From positions 136,593 through 200,592 of the forward strand of contig BCKQ01000005.1 in NCBI GenBank assembly GCA_001600695.1: 64,000 nt of DNA. Direction: 5' to 3'. A program made the translations under genes and the position numbers. A model generated the notes under the pieces. The model had not been told where the DNA came from and searched no databases. It worked only from the letters and a program-made list of their open reading frames with translations. This document shows, one piece after another, positions 40,730-52,600 of the stretch (within the stretch, counting starts at the first letter, position 1; each line of letters begins with the position of its first letter). Source of the DNA: Ascoidea asiatica. Lineage: Eukaryota > Ascomycota > Saccharomycetes > Ascoideales > Ascoideaceae.

Positions 40730-41689
40730 ATGATAAGAACTGCTAAGGCTCAACCAAAAAATGCTCGTTCAAAGAGAGCTTTGAAAAATAAAGATCCAAA
40801 ATTAATTGAAAATGTTAAACAAGCTTTATTTGTTCCTGGTCAAACCTCAAATAAAATTCTTCATGATGCTATGGTAGATATAAGTGCCTTTAAAAAACCG
40901 TATATAAATAGATTTACAAAAAAAAATGATATCAAGCCGTTTGAGGATGCTTCAAAATTAGAATTTTTTGCTGAAAAAAATGATGCTTCATTAATTGTGT
41001 TTTCTAGTAATAACAAAAAAAGACCTAATAATTTAACTTTTGTAAGAACTTTTGGTTATAAAATATATGATATGATTGAATTAAGAATAAAGGATAATTT
41101 CAAGCTTTTGATGGATTTTAAAAGTAAAACTTTTCAAGTGGGGTTGAAACCTTTATTTGTTTTTAATGGCCCTATATTTGATGTTCACCCAGTTTATATT
41201 CATTTAAAGTCATTATTTTTAGATTTTTTTAGAGGAGAAACAACTGATTTGCAAGATGTTGCTGGTATTCAATTTGTCATTTCTTTATCTGCTCTTGATC
41301 AAGATGACTCTTCTTCAATTATGCCTGATATTTTTTTCAGAGTTTATAAACTCAAATCTTATAAATCAACGCAAAAATTGCCAAGAATAGAATTACAGGA
41401 AATTGGTCCAAGGTTTGATTTTGTTGTTGGAAGACATGAAGAACCATCATCGGAATTACAAAAAGAAGCAACGAAAAAACCTAAACAGTTAGAACCAAAA
41501 GTAAAGAAAAACGTGGAAACCGATATCATTGGTGATAAAATAGGTACTATTCATGTAGGAAAACAAGATTTAAATACTCTTCAATCGAGAAAAATGAAAG
41601 GGCTCAAGAAAAGATATGATCAAGTTGATAGTTCTTCTGAAGTCGACCAATTAGTTGATGAACCTTCTACAAAAAAATTGAAAATTTGA
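40730..41689 (+). CDS. RPF2: Ribosome assembly factor Rpf2 (Brix domain)
   Basis: This 319-residue nucleolar protein starts MIRTAKAQPKNARSKRALK, as in Rpf2. The Brix domain covers about residues 28-235, with NLTFVRTFGYKIYDMIELRI, PLFVFNGPIFD and the block ending in ELQEIGPRFDFVVGR. The C-terminal ~80 residues are Lys-rich and polar. Rpf2 forms a complex with Rrs1 and brings the 5S RNP (5S rRNA, Rpl5, Rpl11) into pre-60S particles. The length matches yeast Rpf2 (344 aa) with a shorter tail. It is convergent with TRP3, with 95 bases between stop codons. Confidence 0.95.
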   Translation: MIRTAKAQPKNARSKRALKNKDPKLIENVKQALFVPGQTSNKILHDAMVDISAFKKPYINRFTKKNDIKPFEDASKLEFFAEKNDASLIVFSSNNKKRPNNLTFVRTFGYKIYDMIELRIKDNFKLLMDFKSKTFQVGLKPLFVFNGPIFDVHPVYIHLKSLFLDFFRGETTDLQDVAGIQFVISLSALDQDDSSSIMPDIFFRVYKLKSYKSTQKLPRIELQEIGPRFDFVVGRHEEPSSELQKEATKKPKQLEPKVKKNVETDIIGDKIGTIHVGKQDLNTLQSRKMKGLKKRYDQVDSSSEVDQLVDEPSTKKLKI

Positions 41690-41784
41690 GCATTTTTTAT
41701 AATATAATAAATTTCTAACTATGTTTTTTTCTAAAACAAAAAAAATTAAAATATTTCAACTTCTCATACTAGATGATATTTCAG

Positions 41785-43333
41785 TCAAACTAATTGACTA
41801 ATAAAATCTCTCACATTGTCTGACCTCATTAAAGCTTCCCCAACCAAAAAACCATGTACACCTTCCTTTTTGTACTTTGTAGTATTTTCTTTATTTGAAA
41901 TTCCTGAAAGTGCACACAAAATGCAATCTTTTGGAACTTGAGAAACTAAATCAGACGTTGTATTTAGATCGACTTTAAACGAATGAAGATCACGATTATT
42001 TACACCAATTACTTTGCAATTCAATTTTATCGCTTCATACATTTCTTCTTTGGAACTAACTTCAACTAATGGTTCCATTCCTAAAGATACTGAATAATTA
42101 TACAAATATTGTAATTCTAAGCTTTCCAACATTTTTATTATTAATAATACACTATCCGCTCCAGCCAATCTAGCCTCTAAAATCTGATACTTACTGAATA
42201 TGAACTCTTTTCTCAAAACTGCAGGTCTGTTTACTCTTCCTTCCAAAGGTAAGTCTAAAACTTTTCTCACATTACGTAAATCATCAATTGAACCTTTAAA
42301 CCAATGAGGTTCGGTAAGAACAGAAATAGCTGCTGCTCCTGAGTTAGCATATAGTAATGCCTGAGATGCTGCATTTACGTTCAAATTAATAGGCCCTTTA
42401 GAAGGGGAGGCTCTTTTAATTTCAGCTAATAAAGCACTTTTTGGAAGTTCCTCCTTCAAACGATCATAAAAATTAATAACACTAGGTGCAAGGTTTAGTT
42501 CATATAATTCTTTTAACTGTTCAAAACTTTGACCAGGTAGAGTTTGCTGTATTTGAACATCTTTTTTTCTCTGATCATATATATCATCAAGAACGCTACC
42601 TTTGAAAATTGTTTCACCCAACATAGTCTTAGATGAAATGGTATTTTCCGGATTTGATAAATTAGAAGAGTTTTCAGTCCATAAACCTCCTTTGATGCTA
42701 AGCATGTTCTTGATCATTAAGTGCCCTTCCTGAGTCAAAATTGATTCTGGGTGAAATTGAACACCTTCAACAGTAAACTTTTTGTGTCTTATACCCATAA
42801 TTATCCCATTTTCAGTTCTTGATGTAACCTCTAATTCGCCAGGCAATGAAGCATTAGTCCCTGCCAAAGAATGATATCTTGTAACTGCAATTCCTTGAGG
42901 TATATCTTTAAATATTCCTTTGGCATCATGTTTTATTTGGGTTGTCTTTCCATGAACAATTTCTCCTGCATATTCTACCGATCCACCAAATACCTCGAAA
43001 ATACATTGTTGACCCATACAAACACCGAAAACAGGGAGAGTACCTGCAAAGTGTTTAATCACCTCTCTTGAAATTCCAGAATCTGTTTTGGGGTGTCCAG
43101 GACCCGGTGAGATTACCACAATATCAGGTTTCAAAGCTTCAATATCAGATAAACTAATTTCATCGTTTCGGAATACTTGTACTTTTGCACCTTCTTGGCA
43201 AATATACTGGTATAAATTCCTGAAAAAAAGTGTTAGAATTTCCACAAATAATATCTTTTCTATAAATCAAAATTAGAATTAAAATTACATACCATGTGAA
43301 AGAATCGTAATTATCAATTAGCACAACAAACAT
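41785..43333 (-). CDS. TRP3: Anthranilate synthase component II / indole-3-glycerol-phosphate synthase (spliced)
   Basis: Exon 1 is 43293-43333 ([13 protein letters not shown] plus two bases of Trp14) and exon 2 is 41785-43219, giving 491 residues. The N-terminal glutamine amidotransferase has the class I triad: Cys in [10 protein letters not shown], and His/Glu in VQFHPES. The C-terminal TIM-barrel IGP synthase starts near residue 240 and shows [47 protein letters not shown] and ALSGISN. It supplies ammonia to Trp2 and carries out the indole-ring-forming step in tryptophan synthesis. S. cerevisiae Trp3 is 484 residues with the same fusion. Splicing is required to restore the conserved [13 protein letters not shown] segment. 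Confidence 0.97.
43220..43292 (-). other. TRP3: TRP3 intron (73 bases)
   Basis: The donor is GTATGT, a TTCTAAC branch-like site is present (plus strand about 43231-43237) and the acceptor is CAG. It interrupts the Trp14 codon. Confidence 0.93.
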
Positions 43334-43801
43334 TGTTTGTAAAAATATATTCCGAGTTTTAAAACAAAATTCAGTAAAAAAAATGTTGCTATTGGAAATA
43401 GATTTTAGTTGGGAAAAAATTAAACTAGATTGTTTTAGAAAGAAACCTTTTGAAAAATTGATAAATGTCTACGATACCCGTAGCATTCTTTGTTTGGGGC
43501 TTTCAAATAAAATATTACTCATACAAGCTTTCAAAAAACCGCAACTATTTTAGGCACGGATTGAAATGGAAATACTACGAATAGCGGAAAGCAATATCAG
43601 TCTTAACAGATAAAATTATTTATATTCTAGTTTATCTTCCAAAAAAACTTTTCAAAAATTGATTATAATTAATATTACTTCTACATTGCAAATTGATTCG
43701 AGAAAAAAATTGAATACTACATTTAAGCTAATTATAACATTATTGACTGATTGGTTCTGTAAAGCTATTTATATTGACGACTTTCCTAACAAATTCCCTG
43801 T
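43334..43801. promoter_or_regulatory. TRP3 promoter / NOT5 3' flank
   Basis: This 468-base region between two minus-strand genes is A+T-rich. I found no TGACTC-type Gcn4 box upstream of TRP3. Confidence 0.45.
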
Positions 43802-46143
43802 CTAAAAAATAACTTTTACATCATTTGTAGATATTGTAAAGTTTTCCTTAACTCTCTGTATCCAAAGTCCTTCGGAATCAAAGTATTTCCAATTCTTAAT
43901 CTTTGTTAATTTGTCAGTTAAGTTTTTAGATTCTGAATCACCTGAACTCCTTTCTTTTAGCACTTCATAAGATGGCATATTATTTATAGTATCGGACTCT
44001 TCGATTATATGAAACCACTGCATTAATTGCAAATGATACATCCAATTCCTACTGCTTAACTCTTTAGCAGCTAATAACTGAACATATGAACCCTTTTTAT
44101 TATTATCTAACACGGAGAATAACCCTTTTTCCTTCTGAAGAAAATTTTCTTCAGAGTAAGAATTGTCTTGGAAATAGTTATTTTTATTGATTTCATCTCC
44201 GTAATAAAACAAGTAGAATAAAGTTTCCTCTTCCATTTGTTTCAAAATATGATCCGGAATATTATTGTATAACTCTGATAAAGGGTCTAAAGGATAATAT
44301 AATGAAGTTGGATGAGAATTCCTTGGAAAATAAGGTATCGGCTTGTTTGCATCTAATGAATCTGGACAGTTTAGTAAGGAATTTTTCAAATAGTCATTGA
44401 TTTCAGCCAAACTTGGAGGCGTTGTTAGTCTTTTTTGGGCCAACTCATAAAATGGTACCAAATCTTGCAAACCTGGCAAAATACTTAAAATGGGGGTAGG
44501 AGCAGGTGAACTTGATGTTGATCTATTCGACAAACTATGATCGTTACTCATTGTTGCCTTTTTAATTAAGGGGGTATTTATATTGCTTGTATTGGCGGTT
44601 GTTTTTGCCAATTTCAACGTCGAAGAATACAAAACACTATTAGACAACTGAGTATTGTTGAAAGCTTTTGGAGTTCCATGTTTAGATGAAGTTAGAGGAG
44701 TAGTAATCTTACTTAATCCAGGAGGCAAGGAAGGTGACGGTGAACTTTTAGCTGACACATGAGTTCCAGAGTTAATGAGTGTATTCTGGCCTCCTTGATT
44801 TAAAGCACCATTATTTATAGAACTGGCCGCAACAGCAGAAGAGTATTTTAGGTCTGTACTTCTCTGTGGAACCGGGGCTGGCTTTAAGTTTAACACTTGA
44901 GGAAATGATTTTGGTGTCAATATATTGGAGGTGGATGAAATTGATAATCTTTTATTTAAAGAAATACTTGCATTATTAGATACCGGAGTACTCAAAACAG
45001 AAGAATTATTACTATTAACCGGGGAATAAAAATTGCTGAGAGCACCAGTTACTGGAATATTAGTATTAATCTTGATTTGATCGTTATTTTCAACTATTAT
45101 GCTCTCTTTAGTTTTCTCTTTGTTTGAATCAAAATCTTTTTGTTTTTCTTTTTCTTGTTCAACAGGAGTAGAAGATTTCTTTCTATTTTCTGTAGCTTCT
45201 TGAGATTCACTACCGAATTGGCTATCCTTATCTTTAGCAGAGGTGATAGAAGCAGCTGATGTAGGAGGCAAATTAGGAAAGTCGCCTACAGTTCCAAAAA
45301 CTTCTTCCACATCTTCAAGACCGAGCTCATCATATAAAGTTTCATCTTCCATAAATTCTGGATCTTGATTACTTTCAACGTAATAATTTATATCATCCTT
45401 GATAGCATTGATATTATCAGGTTCTAAATTTCCATTTTCAAGATATCTTAATATAGTTTCAAGTTTAGATTGATGCCAACGATGCTTTTCTATGAATCCA
45501 GTAATTTCATTGATTTGATCTTGTTTTGAATGATCGCTTTTACGACCCTTTTTCATGGTTGCTTGTATCTGAACAATTTTTGCTTCAAAATTTTCATTCT
45601 GCCTTTCGAGTTCATCAATCATATTTTGAATGAAAACGGATGATTCGGACTTTTCTTTTTCTCTCGGATCAATTTTTTGCATATTTAATCCTTCTTTTGA
45701 AAAAGCTTTTGTCTTCATATCTCTTTCGACAATTTTAAATCGTTCCATTTCTTTTTCAATCTTCCTTCTATATTCAATGAGAGGAGCTTTCTCTTTCACT
45801 TCATTTCCATTGAGCCAGTTTTTTATTTGCTCTCTATGTCTTTGGAGTTTCTTTATTTCTTTTTTTAAATCTGATTCTAGTTTTTCTTTCTGAGATTGGT
45901 TTTCACAAGATGTAACTTTGTCATATAATTGGTCAAATGATGATAAACCTTGATTGACCATCTTGAAAAGACGATCTATTTCTCTATTTGAAAAAAACTC
46001 CAAAAATGTTAGTACGCTTCTATTTTTGAGCTTTTAAATTTACATTCATAATTTAAAAAGAAGATGATTTAAATTCAAAAACTGTAAAGTTTCAATTTAA
46101 AAAAAATATAAACATACTGCTGTAATTTTCTAGCTGCCATCAT
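43802..46143 (-). CDS. NOT5: CCR4-NOT subunit Not5/Not3 (spliced, 735 aa)
   Basis: Exon 1 is 46118-46143 (MMAARKLQ plus two bases) and exon 2 is 43802-45983. The joined N-terminus reads ...RKLQQEIDRLFKMVNQGL, the Not3/Not5 signature. The N-terminal coiled-coil domain extends to about residue 230 (EIKKLQRHREQIKNWL, RFKIVERDMKTKAFSKEGL). A Ser/Pro/Asn-rich linker follows. The C-terminal NOT box occupies about 600-735 (ETLFYLFYYG, YVQLLAAKELSSRNWMYH, WKYFDSEGLWIQRVKENF). The protein is part of the deadenylase complex and links codon optimality to mRNA decay. The initiator could be either of two adjacent ATGs. The gene is probably the single ancestral NOT3/NOT5. Confidence 0.93.
45984..46117 (-). 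other. NOT5: NOT5 intron (134 bases)
   Basis: The donor is GTATGT, a perfect TACTAAC branch site lies at plus-strand 46008-46014 and the acceptor is TAG. Splicing restores the conserved RKLQQEIDRL start. Confidence 0.93.
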
Positions 46144-46644
46144 ATTTGGTTGTTTTAAGAATCTTGAGAGAACCTATATTCCAAAAAGAGTTGTTAAAGT
46201 GTTTTTTCTTTTATTTTTAGGAACCTTTAAATTACCTCTATTTATATCAATCTTTAATCGATCGCTTTAATTAAAATCAATTAAATAATTCAAGTCGAGC
46301 TGTAGCCAGTCAACTAATAATAAACTATGATACCGTACTAATTTAATTAATCCATTCATTATTTTTAACTCCTGTAATGTGCTGAACGATATTCTCTTAA
46401 ATCACGGGATGTAGAATTATTACGATGGAATAGCGTACAATTTGCTATTTTCAGGATTTCTAAGATTGTTTCTATAATTCTGTGCTTTTAGTGGCTAAAT
46501 AGTAAGTCTTATTTAATAGATTTCTAAATTTCTTTTTAAATTAAGTTTTATGAATTGATATTTATTTAATGATATAAACCATATCGAAAAAGTATTTCTT
46601 ATTTACAAAAGGTTATTTGTGAAAAATAAAATATTTTTTGTATA
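46144..46644. promoter_or_regulatory. NOT5 promoter / TEL1 3' flank
   Basis: This 501-base region has a TACCGTAC motif at 46331-46338. No coding sequence is seen. Confidence 0.45.
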
Positions 46645-49600
46645 TCATACAAACGCTGACCACCCAGAGAACATTAAGGCTAAGTTACACTCATCTGAAG
46701 CTTCATTGATTAGTTCACGAACTGCACCTTCGACACTTAACCCATTGGCAATCAACTTACGCTGAACTGTTTCTAAAGCCTTTATCGCTTCAGCATTTTC
46801 GTCTATTTTTTCATTAAATTTTCTATCATCACCCTGAATTTTGATTTGTTTCAATGGCGGAGCATAAAAACAAAATAACGGATCCCATCGGAGAACCGAG
46901 AGAATAGAATTTATTTGCTCTTTCTTATGTCTTAGCACCTTAAAGACATGTTCAGAACTTTTTCGAAAAATTCCATCTACTCCAGTAATCCCAAACCCAT
47001 CAATAATATCTCTAGTAAGCCTGAACGGGGTCACTTCGGGTATAGTAAGATTCCTCCCTTGATCAAATGCAATTCCTAAATCAATATGGATAGGCTCACC
47101 AGATGTTCTATCAATTAAAATATTATTGCAATGCCTATCACCTAGACCAAGAATATATCCAACTATTGATGTTGCAGCTACCCCAATAGAATATTTCAAT
47201 TTACTGGAATACCATTGAAAAGGATTGAGAAATGCCTGAAAGAAAAAATTCCGGAAAGCAGGAATTATTTTAGAGCAAATTTCTTTAAAAATACGTATTC
47301 TTTTTCGATCAGTTAATTTTGCTGCCGATGCTATCTTTTTTCTAGCATCCTGAAATGATATCCTATCTCCTTTATGTAATGGTTCAACAACATCCATAAA
47401 CGCAGCTGAATTAGATACAAATTCAATAATTCCACCTTTATAACCTAAACATACAACATTATAAGTTCTAACATTTATGTTTCTAATTCTTGTTTGTTTT
47501 TGGTTTTGAAAAAAAATATTGCATTTCATAAAAACTTGTTCCATGATAACATCTTGTCTTAAATCATCTACCCCCTTGAAGATTGTCTTCCATATAGACC
47601 CATTATTCAAAGTAATTCGGGCAATCTTTGGTCTAGAGACCCCACTACTTGAAATTTCAATTATGTTATTCATAGAAACCATTCTAGGAACACTTGAATA
47701 ATCATGATCAATTCTAATCGGAATTGTCATTGTCGGTAAAGGTAATTGAATCAAGTTCAAAAATCCAGGGCTCCAATTGCTTTGATTTTTTAAATTATCT
47801 AGATCATCTAATTTCAATTGTTTTGATTTTTTTGGCACCTCTAAAGTGGAAAGAATAACAGTATTAGCACAAAAAACTTGAATCTTTTTATAAATTTCAG
47901 TTTTATTTGTTTTAAAATCTTCAACTGCTAACTGTTTCCATAAAATAGATGCAGCTTTTTGACGGGAAAGAAAATTTTTGTCTGATGCTTTATGCTGAAG
48001 CAATATATTTTGAAGGTAATATAAAGAATGAAATGGATGGTCTCTGCACAAATTCCATAAAATAGTTTTTAGAACTAATTGGAACTTGCTTGGTTCACTT
48101 AAAATTTTAGAAACAAGTTGATTTACCCAAGGTAGTAATTTATGATAAGAGTTAAAAACATTCAACACATCTTGAATACTTTTTTGAATCCCATCTAAAT
48201 ATGAATATTCCAAAAATAAGGAACAAAATCTGTCTACGTCAGGATCATAAAGAGCGTCATTTTTACTTATTTCCTTTAGATAGTTCAAAATCGCATTTTG
48301 AACCAATCCTTCCTTGTTTGACTGCAATTCCAATAAATTTTCCCTATGGCTTTTGAGATTTATTTCTTTCTTCTCCTTAAGCTTCCTTAGTCCTTTCTTT
48401 TCTGGTTTAACTTCTTGTAAATGTTCACTATATTCAGCAAGTTGAATACTTTCATTAAAAATTAGCTTCTTATACCTAGAAATTTCTTTATCAATGTCAC
48501 CTGATTGGAGGCAATTATCACAAAATTTTGCAAATAAATGATAAGCCTCATGGTCTGCTTCATTGATGATTTCATGCTGTATATATTTCTCCATAATTTC
48601 TGAAGCTGATTCTTGTTTTGACATTGAGAGCCAGTCAACCAAAGTAGCTCTTAAAATATTAGAATTGAACTGAAAATAATTGTTATCCAAAGTGCAATTT
48701 TGTTCCCCAATTGCTTGAATCATTGAGATTGCAACCTTTGTTTCATTTTGATCGTGAAGAAATGATGCAACCTCAAATTGATTCAAAGCTTTAACATAAT
48801 TTATTAAATTCAAATTGGTCGAATTTTCATGAACAAAAACATTATTTAATCTTTTGAATACTTCATTTAGCTTAATAGAGAAGGATATTGTATTTTTTTG
48901 ATTGCTGTTAATTCTCGAAAGCTTCAAGAAAGCTAATATATCGTTTGCTTCTTGGACTAGCATGTCTCTTTTGTTGAAATTCAGTATTTCAATATTATCA
49001 AAACAAAAATCATAAGAAGTCACTCTAGCTAACATCAACGTCTCGTAACTTTTAAAATTAAAGTTTTCATTGATTTTTAATATGCCGTTCATTCCAATTC
49101 CATTCCTGAAAATGACATCTTCCATATTTGATAATGTTATCATACACTGAATTTTTTTCTCACAAGGAATTTTCAAACTATCTGATTCTAAAAATGCATT
49201 CTTGATAGCCAACCTTGCACATGTAAAATCGTCATTAATTAACTTAAAGGCTTTATATATTACTTCTTGGTCATTACTTGTGTTTGCAGGAATAGAAAGA
49301 TCCCATTTCCCAAGTTTCCAACACCATTCATAACTCGAAGAAGAATGACTTTCTTCGTGTTTTCTAACAATATCAGAAATGGCAACTAACCCAGAAGATT
49401 GAAGTGTTTCTATTGCATCGAATCCCTCGTAGTTGGTACCAAGAAACGAGTTTGCAAATAAAATTTTTTTCCAAGGGTCTCCATTTTGAATGATATTTTT
49501 CAAAGCATAATCGAGCGATGGTTCTACAGGTAGACCTTCCATAAGATCGATGTTCCCGATTAAAGAATATATATCAGATAGCAGCTTGGAGCTACTTTTC

Positions 49601-52600
49601 CAAAGATCTTGCATATTATATTTGTCCATAGAAAAATGCTTTTCGAAGAGAAACAAGGAAGAATATGGCATATTTGAGGAATAAGCTACTTTTGAAAGAA
49701 ACAAAGAGTCAACATTATCTGATATATTGAATGAAATACGATAATTTTTTGAATGCTCTATCTTACAGATTTGGAAATACAAATTTAAAAAAAAGATGTT
49801 ATAATGGACCCGCGGAAAGGGATTACTTTGAGAAAAGGAAGCAAACAAGAGCTTTATGTTATTAGCAGCAATGTCCCCAAACACATATAAACAAAATAAA
49901 ATTGCATCTAAAATAGCGTCCTTACAATATTCAGAGTATGCAATGACCTGTAAAATTGACAAGCCAGGAGAATAAATTTGAATATCTTTTGCATAAGCGA
50001 GAAAAAGTTCCATGATCCATTTATCAAAAGGTTTATTTTGAAGGTCTGAAGATAGTGTAAACAACAATTTATCGAAAGATATATCATATTCGCTAAAGGA
50101 AAGAAAATCACCAGCAAGAACAAAATCAAACCTGACCATCAATTTTTTGAGATCTAAAAGATCCTTTAGTTCTATTTCCAAAGTTTTGAAATTTAGCTTC
50201 AAGTAACTAAAAATATTTTCAATTAAGCAAGATATTTTGTTATTATCTGTTCGTTCCCATAAAATAAAAAGCTTCTCAAACAAGATTTCGACAAAATTTT
50301 CATCACCACTTTTCAATTTAATTAGCGATTGCTGTTCGTTAGTTTTTTCTTTCTCACTTGAAATATATCCTTTGCACGAAAAATAGTAGCCTAAACATCT
50401 TGCCCTCCATTCTCTAAATTCAGCGGATAAGGACGCCATCTCAACATCAAGTAACTTTTCAATAACAATAATGCTACTATTATGATCTAGATTACAAGCT
50501 ATTAATTCAGTATTCCGTTCTAAAATCAAAGAAATTAATGAAAAAACATCAGGCACAACAGGCGATGAGCAGTTTTTAAGAACTGAACAAACAGTATTAT
50601 TGAAATCTTCAAACCCGTTGTCAGATTTCCTGTTTAAAGTCCAAAAAAGTAAAGTAAAAAAGTCTTTAGTATGGCCTGAGTCATTTTCTGAATCCCAGGC
50701 CGAAAAGGAATGAATTAACGATTGACTTGTCTTGGAACCGGTGTTGGAAAGTTTTGAAGAAAGAAATTCTTTGAGAACCACCAAAATAACATCTACTCTT
50801 GTGTGAATATTGCAATTTGTTATAAACAATTCAATTAAATATGAAACAAACGTATCAATTTCCCTAAAAAGTAAATTTTCTCTAAAATATTTCGATAAAC
50901 TCCTCAAAAGAAGAACCAAGTGAATCTCCTTAAAGATCTGTTTTTTCCACAAAATTAATACTTTGATTCTTCTTATCCCTAAAAGTTTGAGATTATTATT
51001 ATATGAATTTTCAATTAAAACTAGTAAATTTCGAATAATGAAGTACAACGAATCAGATGACCAAAAATCAAAATGAAATCTTTTTTCGATCTCAATAATT
51101 AATTTTAAGGAGCTATTTGGACTGTTAGAATAAAAAAAATTAGGAACTAGTTTAGCATCGCTATTTGAAATTAACAGGCTGATATCATGTTCTTGAAATA
51201 AATTCAAATTCGTTAGCACAGATTGGTCAGAAACGTTCATCAAAGAAAAAATTGTTACCATTAGTAAAGGAAGTTTGCTTTTCAAATTTGAAAATGTGAG
51301 TACTTGCTTATAGGTTTCCACCTCTAATCCATTGGTTGAAACTAGTAAAGGAAGACTTGAAATGAGAATTTCTTCGTTGCTAATTTGTAGTAATGAAGAC
51401 ACTTCTGTTAAAGTTTGATAACCTTTTTTTTTATCGGATATTGAAACTGAAATTATAACATCCATGTTTTCTTTGAAAAAGTTTTTTTTAGTTGTAAATC
51501 CAAATAATAAGAATGGAAAACAGTCAATTGGTTCGTATGCATTCCAAAATCTAACAATATCTAATCTAAATTCATAAAATAACCTTTTAGGTCCGGAGAT
51601 ATTTAGCTTTAAACTGAATAAATGTAAACATTTGTCGATATACTTTATCATAAGTGGATTTTTATAATATTCAATTATATTAAATATTGCACAAGGAAGA
51701 ATTTCCATTTGAATTAATCCTATACTAGCCAATAAATATACCATTAATATAGAAGATTCAGTAGACGAAGCTATAATTGGAAAATTGTTATAAAGAATAT
51801 TATAAACTTTGACTTTTTTAGGACCAATAGAATCCTCTAATAGTTTTTGGATTTCTGGTAAAAGTATTATTGGAAACCTTAAAATACTAAAACATTTTTC
51901 CGCAAAAATATTCAAATATGATTGATTTAAAAGTCTCTTAAAATTACTTTTTTCAAACTTTAGGATGAGCTTGGAGTATTCTATTATGATTTCCTCACTA
52001 TTTTCATAGCTTCTCTTATTGAGCTCGGAATTTAAGAATAAAAATATGTCAATACAATCTTGTTCTATCTTATTTTTCTTTGCAATCCATGAATCAGCAG
52101 AAAGAAAAAGAATTTTTAGACATATAGTAAGTGATAATCCAGTACACTGATCTAAAAAGTTTCCAAGGTACCTAATAATAATTTGAAGGTACGAAGAATT
52201 TAATGATGGAAGAATTAGTTTAAACCTGCCAATAAAATCACCTATGACAAGCCATTTTCCGATTGATTTTTCTCCTTCTGCAAGATTCGCTAACTTTTCA
52301 AGAATTTTTTCCCCTATTTCTTTCACAGAAGAATGTCCCATAAGAATATTTTTCTTTTCCAAATTGAGAATAAATATATTTAGAATAAATGAGTTATATA
52401 AGAACTCATCCTTATTTTCATCATTATTTATTCCCTCTCGTCGGATCAGCCCCAATTCTAATTCATTATCAGCTATCGAATTCTCAATAACTTTATTAGC
52501 ATCTAAATGATCAGCAAGCAAAAAAAGAACGTTTTTAATTATTTTGTCTTTATTAAAAGTCATAAAATAATAGTTGAAAAATTTTGCCACTTCATTAAAC